A stretch of DNA of 9,669 nucleotides, taken from assembly GCA_030592355.1 (NCBI GenBank), contig JAUVJE010000082.1, forward strand, positions 1 through 9,669, written 5' to 3'. A model generated the notes under the pieces. That model was not told the DNA's origin. It made no database searches and saw only the letters and a program-made list of their open reading frames with translations. Position 1 is the stretch's first letter. Each line of letters opens with the position of its first letter. This document shows positions 7,282 to 9,669 of this stretch, piece by piece. This stretch comes from Clostridia bacterium (GTDB lineage Bacteria > Bacillota > Clostridia > DUPQ01). The position numbers and the translations under genes were made by a program.

Positions 7282-7494
7282 CTACTTTTCCCGGTCAACA
7301 TTATCATGCTGTTGTTCTATTTCAAGAAGCCTCATATCCAACTCATCAACGGCATCTGTTAAATCATCAATAATTACCGTCATATCTTCTAACAGAAAAA
7401 ATAGTTCTTTAACAAATTCCACCTGTTTTGTATTTAGTTCCAGTTTCTCTGAATGCTTTTTAAGTTTCTTGGTTCTGTCAGCAAGATAGTCCAT
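7282..7494 (-). CDS. Small CD1247 N-terminal-like coiled-coil protein
   Basis: The 70-aa highly charged helical protein starts MDYLADRTKKLKK and continues with LLEDMTVIIDDLTDAVDELD (about 33-52). This resembles the N-terminal domain named after Clostridioides difficile CD1247, which in Clostridia commonly lies directly downstream of efp. The heptad-like spacing of Leu, Val and Ile supports a coiled coil. Many relatives, as I recall, continue into an acidic linker and a cysteine zinc ribbon. This one ends at residue 70 with no cysteine at all, so it is a short form. The ATG follows the efp stop by one base and must be translationally linked to it. No biochemical function is known to me; the position suggests a link to EF-P, translation or stress. 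Confidence 0.6.
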   Translation of the reverse strand: MDYLADRTKKLKKHSEKLELNTKQVEFVKELFFLLEDMTVIIDDLTDAVDELDMRLLEIEQQHDNVDREK

Positions 7495-7495
7495 T

Positions 7496-8053
7496 TTAAG
7501 CTCTTTCCATGTATTCCCCGGAACGTGTATCGACTCTTACCTTATCGCCGATGTTTATAAAAAGCGGCACTTTTATTACAGCGCCGGTTTCAACGGTTGC
7601 AGGTTTGTTTGCCCCCTGGGCTGTATCGCCTTTATATCCGGGTTCGGTGTCTGTGATTTCCAAAATTACAAAGAAAGGCGGTTCTACGCCGAAAACCTTA
7701 TCTTTATATGAAAGAACCTCGACCGTATCATTTTCTTTAACATATTTCAAAGCATCTCCAAGCTGATTCTTGTTAAGAGGCTGCTGCTCATATGTTTCAG
7801 TATCCATAAAAAAGAAAAGCTCGCCATCGCTATAGAGATACTGCATATCCCTTTTTTCAATTCTGGCTTTTTCATACTTGTCATTAGGATTAAAAGTTTT
7901 TTCAGTTGTCGATCCTGTTATGATATTCTTGATTTTTGCCCTGACAAAGGCTGCGCCCTTACCCGGCTTAACATGCTGGAATTCAATTACCTGGCACAAC
8001 TGCCCGTCCATCTCAAAAGTAAGTCCGTTTCTAAAATCACCGGCACTAATCAT
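7496..8053 (-). CDS. efp: Elongation factor P
   Basis: The 185-aa protein is EF-P, which binds the ribosome between the P and E sites and relieves stalling at proline-rich stretches. It has the KOW-like N-domain (MISAGDFRNG at 1-10; HVKPGKGAAFVRAK at 27-40), a middle OB domain, and the C-terminal OB domain with the family signature ETGAVIKVPLFI followed by GDKVRVDTRSGEY. Lys32 in PGKG is the tip residue that carries a modification in many bacteria. No modification gene is in this window. The frame is open two codons further upstream, to a TTG at 8059. The ATG at 8053 is preferred because GGGGAGGT lies eight bases from it but only two from the TTG, and because family members begin MISAGDFR. 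Confidence 0.97.
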   Translation of the reverse strand: MISAGDFRNGLTFEMDGQLCQVIEFQHVKPGKGAAFVRAKIKNIITGSTTEKTFNPNDKYEKARIEKRDMQYLYSDGELFFFMDTETYEQQPLNKNQLGDALKYVKENDTVEVLSYKDKVFGVEPPFFVILEITDTEPGYKGDTAQGANKPATVETGAVIKVPLFINIGDKVRVDTRSGEYMERA

Positions 8054-8060
8054 TTGCAAT

Positions 8061-8068
8061 ACCTCCCC
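8061..8068 (-). promoter_or_regulatory. efp ribosome binding site
   Basis: GGGGAGGT on the minus strand ends eight bases before the ATG at 8053 and two bases before the alternative TTG at 8059. The spacing fixes the ATG as the start and gives EF-P its usual N-terminus. Confidence 0.85.
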
Positions 8069-8083
8069 GAATATATCATATAA

Positions 8084-8112
8084 ATTTTAACCTAATTTCC
8101 CACCCTTTGCAA
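8084..8112 (-). promoter_or_regulatory. Probable sigma-A promoter for efp
   Basis: On the minus strand TTGCAA (8112-8107) and TAAAAT (8089-8084) are separated by exactly 17 bases. The predicted transcript starts near 8077 and has a leader of about 24 bases holding the GGGGAGGT site. As no other promoter was seen before 3467, this one may also drive the CD1247-like gene and the four-gene cassette. Confidence 0.6.
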
Positions 8113-8123
8113 TAAATTTAACA

Positions 8124-8140
8124 ATCACCCGGAGGGTGAT
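8124..8140. repeat. 17-bp inverted repeat between divergent efp and S41 protease genes
   Basis: ATCACCC and GGGTGAT form perfect 7-bp arms around a GGA spacer. No T-run follows on either strand, so it is not a canonical terminator. It lies 11 bases upstream of the efp -35 box and about 40 bases upstream of the protease -10 box, a place suited to an operator. A weak hairpin of no function is also possible. Confidence 0.5.
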
Positions 8141-8180
8141 CAATAATTAACAAGTTTATACTGAATCTTCAAAATTCGTG

Positions 8181-8186
8181 TATAAT
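8181..8186 (+). promoter_or_regulatory. Probable -10 box of the S41 protease promoter
   Basis: A perfect TATAAT lies 28 bases before the chosen start codon at 8215. No good -35 hexamer is seen; the nearest is TTATAC at 8156-8161, with a long 19-base spacer. If this box is used, the transcript starts at about 8193, which excludes the upstream in-frame GTG at 8188 as a start codon. Confidence 0.5.
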
Positions 8187-8204
8187 TGTGTTTATTGAAA
8201 ATAT

Positions 8205-8209
8205 GAGGT
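8205..8209 (+). promoter_or_regulatory. Ribosome binding site for the S41 protease
   Basis: GAGGT lies five bases before the ATG at 8215. The alternative ATG at 8203 overlaps this site and has no Shine-Dalgarno sequence of its own, so the site supports 8215 as the start. Confidence 0.7.
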
Positions 8210-8214
8210 ATTTT

Positions 8215-9123
8215 ATGGGAATCTACAGTAGAAAAAATAGGATTTGGAAAAATGTATTCATGATATCGACTGTGTTTTTTCTTGTATTGTCGCTGTTACT
8301 CGGCGCCATTGTCTTCCTCAATTGGGATTACATCAGTTTCAAGGCTTTAATGACACAAAGATATATCCATACTGACATACTCAACGGTCTTATCAGTGAG
8401 CATGTGGGTATTGAAAACACAGGCAGCCAACTGAGGTACTTTGACAACCTGAGCATCGCCGCTGTTACAAATATGATAAATAGCACCGGCAACGATTACT
8501 ATACATACCAGTACAACCCATCTCAATTTCAATCATATACATCAGGTCGGGATGAAAAAGCCGCTCAATCTCATATTCTGGAACTTGCTCCTGATACTGT
8601 TTATATGCTGCTTACCAACTTCACTCCCGTAACTTTGGATTTTTTCAAAAACTCTGTTGATGTAATCAAAGGATACGATAATCTCGTACTGGACCTTCGG
8701 GATAACGGTGGGGGCGATGTAGATGTCATACTTGAAATTGCGGACTATTTTATTGACAAGGGTACCGTCATGCTTACTGAATACCGCCGTCATAAAACCA
8801 CCGATATTAAAGCAAATGCAATTAAAACACTATCTTTTAGTAATCTTATAATTCTTCAGAATAATCACACTGCTTCTGCTTCAGAACAACTGATTACAGC
8901 TCTATACTATACACTTGACGGCGTAACAACCGTCGGAACCCCCACCTATGGAAAGTATGTGGGGCAAACCAGGATAACCCTTCTCCGGGGTTTCTATGTA
9001 AAAGCAACGACTCTTGAATGGATTGCACCTGACGGAACAGCTCTTAACAAAGCCGGCATCAATCCTGACTATATCTATACAGACGATGATATTATCGAAT
9101 ATGTTCTTGAAAATGTTCTATAG
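8215..9123 (+). CDS. Membrane-anchored S41 family (C-terminal processing type) peptidase lacking a PDZ domain
   Basis: The 302-aa protein has a short basic N-terminus and one membrane segment (about 14-35), so the rest probably faces outside. The S41 core is clear: LVLDLRDNGGGDVD (157-170), the nucleophile region HTASASEQL (218-226) with Ser221, and TPTYGKYVG (242-250) with Lys247, a Ser-Lys dyad 26 residues apart against about 25 in CtpB/Prc. The end shows the usual APDGTALNKAGINPD (271-285). Typical Ctp enzymes place a PDZ domain of about 80-90 residues between the N-terminal helical part and the core. Here the DYYTYQY segment (94-100) runs into the pre-core strand around 129-135 with no room for it. 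Substrate is unknown. The open frame extends to a GTG at 8188, but that codon overlaps the promoter, while 8215 has a GAGGT site. No intrinsic terminator follows. Confidence 0.85.
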   Translation: MGIYSRKNRIWKNVFMISTVFFLVLSLLLGAIVFLNWDYISFKALMTQRYIHTDILNGLISEHVGIENTGSQLRYFDNLSIAAVTNMINSTGNDYYTYQYNPSQFQSYTSGRDEKAAQSHILELAPDTVYMLLTNFTPVTLDFFKNSVDVIKGYDNLVLDLRDNGGGDVDVILEIADYFIDKGTVMLTEYRRHKTTDIKANAIKTLSFSNLIILQNNHTASASEQLITALYYTLDGVTTVGTPTYGKYVGQTRITLLRGFYVKATTLEWIAPDGTALNKAGINPDYIYTDDDIIEYVLENVL

Positions 9124-9235
9124 ACTGCTATGAAAGATTCTGTAGTACCTAGAATGCAAATTATTAAAATACGGAATGTGTCTGCTGCTTTGACTTTACA
9201 CATTAAAAAATATCAACCACTCAAATATGAAGTTT

Positions 9236-9276
9236 TTAATTTCTTAAATATGCCTCGGGCATATTTAAGAAATTAA
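9236..9276. repeat. Perfect 19-bp inverted repeat (long hairpin) between convergent genes
   Basis: Arms at 9236-9254 and 9258-9276 are exact reverse complements around a TCG spacer. The flanks extend pairing by about three more positions, one of them a T-G wobble. The stem is AT-rich with a GCC/GGC cap. The sequence downstream is A-rich on both strands, so it does not fit a standard intrinsic terminator in either direction. It lies in the gap between the S41 gene and the citrate synthase terminator. It could mark the 3' end of the protease mRNA or be a mobile-element relic. Confidence 0.8.
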
Positions 9277-9281
9277 GAAAT

Positions 9282-9313
9282 AAAAAAGCAGCTCCTGCTT
9301 TACACGGGAGCTG
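9282..9313 (-). terminator. Intrinsic terminator of the citrate synthase gene
   Basis: On the minus strand CAGCTCCCG (9313-9305) pairs with CAGGAGCTG (9297-9289), a 9-bp stem with one G-T wobble and a 7-base loop. One C and then six T (9287-9282) follow. It begins nine bases after the citrate synthase stop codon. The polarity fits only the minus strand, as the plus strand reads A after the stem. Confidence 0.88.
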
Positions 9314-9322
9314 AAAAATATA

Positions 9323-9669
9323 TTATCTCTCCGACAACATCTTGTAAATACAAGCTTTGCTTGTGTTTTTATACGCAGGACGAATAATTCTTCCTCCGTT
9401 CAGCACTTCTTCAACCACATGCGAGCACCAGCCGGCTATCCTTGCTGTCGCAAACAAAGGTGTGAAGAGATCTTTTGGAATTCCCAGCATCTCATAAACG
9501 AATCCTGAATAGAAATCCACATTGGCACATAAGTCCTTGTCGTTTTTCTTTACTTCCTTGAAAACCACGGGCGCCAGTCTTTCAATCGCTTTATAAAGGG
9601 CAAATTCCTCTTCTTTATTGGTTGCTTTGGCCAGTTCTTCAGCTTTACTCTTCAGAATTACGCTCCTTG
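9323..9669 (-). CDS. gltA: Citrate synthase, C-terminal part (5' end outside the window)
   Basis: About 114 codons of the C-terminus are present, reading into the window from the right edge. The block ANVDFYSGFVYEMLGIP contains the catalytic aspartate of citrate synthase (the NVDFYSG motif, equivalent to Asp362 in E. coli). It is followed by LFATARIAGWCSHVVEE and by RIIRPAYKN near the end, all typical of the citrate / 2-methylcitrate synthase family. The enzyme condenses oxaloacetate with acetyl-CoA, but the 2-methylcitrate form cannot be excluded from this piece. The frame continues unbroken past 9568 to the edge; the apparent start there is an internal GTG. A strong terminator follows the stop. 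Upstream neighbours are unknown. Confidence 0.92.
   Translation of the reverse strand, partial: RSVILKSKAEELAKATNKEEEFALYKAIERLAPVVFKEVKKNDKDLCANVDFYSGFVYEMLGIPKDLFTPLFATARIAGWCSHVVEEVLNGGRIIRPAYKNTSKACIYKMLSER

Noticed and set aside
7271..7282. GGGCGTTAACCC near-palindrome at the cassette junction, considered as an attachment or operator site
   Set aside because: The symmetry is imperfect and no matching copy was seen at the other end of the cassette (3418-3521).
8542..8793. Minus-strand open frame opposite the S41 protease
   Set aside because: The plus strand carries the LDLRDNGGG core of S41 enzymes here, and the minus-strand product is not recognisable.
9191..9220. TTGACT-like -35 box in the S41/citrate synthase gap
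   Set aside because: No -10 hexamer lies at 16-18 bases and no gene starts downstream on that strand.
9236..9276. Reading this hairpin as the intrinsic terminator of the S41 gene
   Set aside because: The bases after the stem on the plus strand are GAAATAAAAAA, with no T-run. The minus strand is also A-rich after the stem.

Overview
The window looks like chromosomal DNA of a low-to-moderate GC member of the Clostridia (Firmicutes). The evidence is the gene content and order (efp, a CD1247-like small protein, Asp23/AmaP, nusB, xseA, xseB, ispA), strong GGAGG-type ribosome sites, and intrinsic terminator and sigma-A style promoter sequences. Species or genus cannot be read from the sequence alone.

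Layout, read along the minus strand from right to left. The C-terminal part of a citrate synthase gene (about 114 codons) enters from the right edge and ends at 9323. A clear intrinsic terminator follows it at 9282-9313. A plus-strand S41 family (C-terminal processing type) membrane-anchored protease lies at 8215-9123, convergent with citrate synthase and divergent from efp. The efp/protease intergenic region (8054-8214) holds an efp promoter, a 17-bp inverted repeat and a probable protease promoter. From efp leftward everything is on the minus strand and tightly packed: efp, a 70-aa CD1247-like coiled-coil protein, a four-gene cassette, then asp23, amaP, nusB, xseA, xseB and a 5'-complete but truncated ispA running off the left edge. 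The four-gene cassette is uroporphyrinogen-decarboxylase-like protein, ThuA-like protein, Gfo/Idh/MocA oxidoreductase and DUF2156 protein. A convincing sigma-A promoter at 3438-3467 starts the asp23-ispA block.

How the genes fit together. The right and left blocks are housekeeping: translation elongation (EF-P), transcription antitermination (NusB), exonuclease VII (XseA/XseB), isoprenoid chain elongation (IspA) and the envelope-associated Asp23/AmaP pair. The cassette at 3522-7252 is the accessory part. ThuA-like and Gfo/Idh/MocA proteins point to oxidation or processing of a sugar or cyclitol derivative. The UroD-like TIM-barrel protein and the DUF2156 acyltransferase-fold protein have no assigned role here. 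The last three cassette genes abut or overlap (TAA-GTG junction, TAATG overlap), which suggests translational coupling. No transporter, regulator or dedicated promoter was seen for the cassette, so it may be expressed from the efp promoter. As I recall, many spore-forming Clostridia carry spoIIIAA-AH between efp and the asp23-nusB block. Here that place holds the cassette instead, which is the most notable feature of the window.

No tRNA, rRNA, CRISPR array, insertion sequence or prophage gene was seen. No gene-free stretch exceeds 300 bases.
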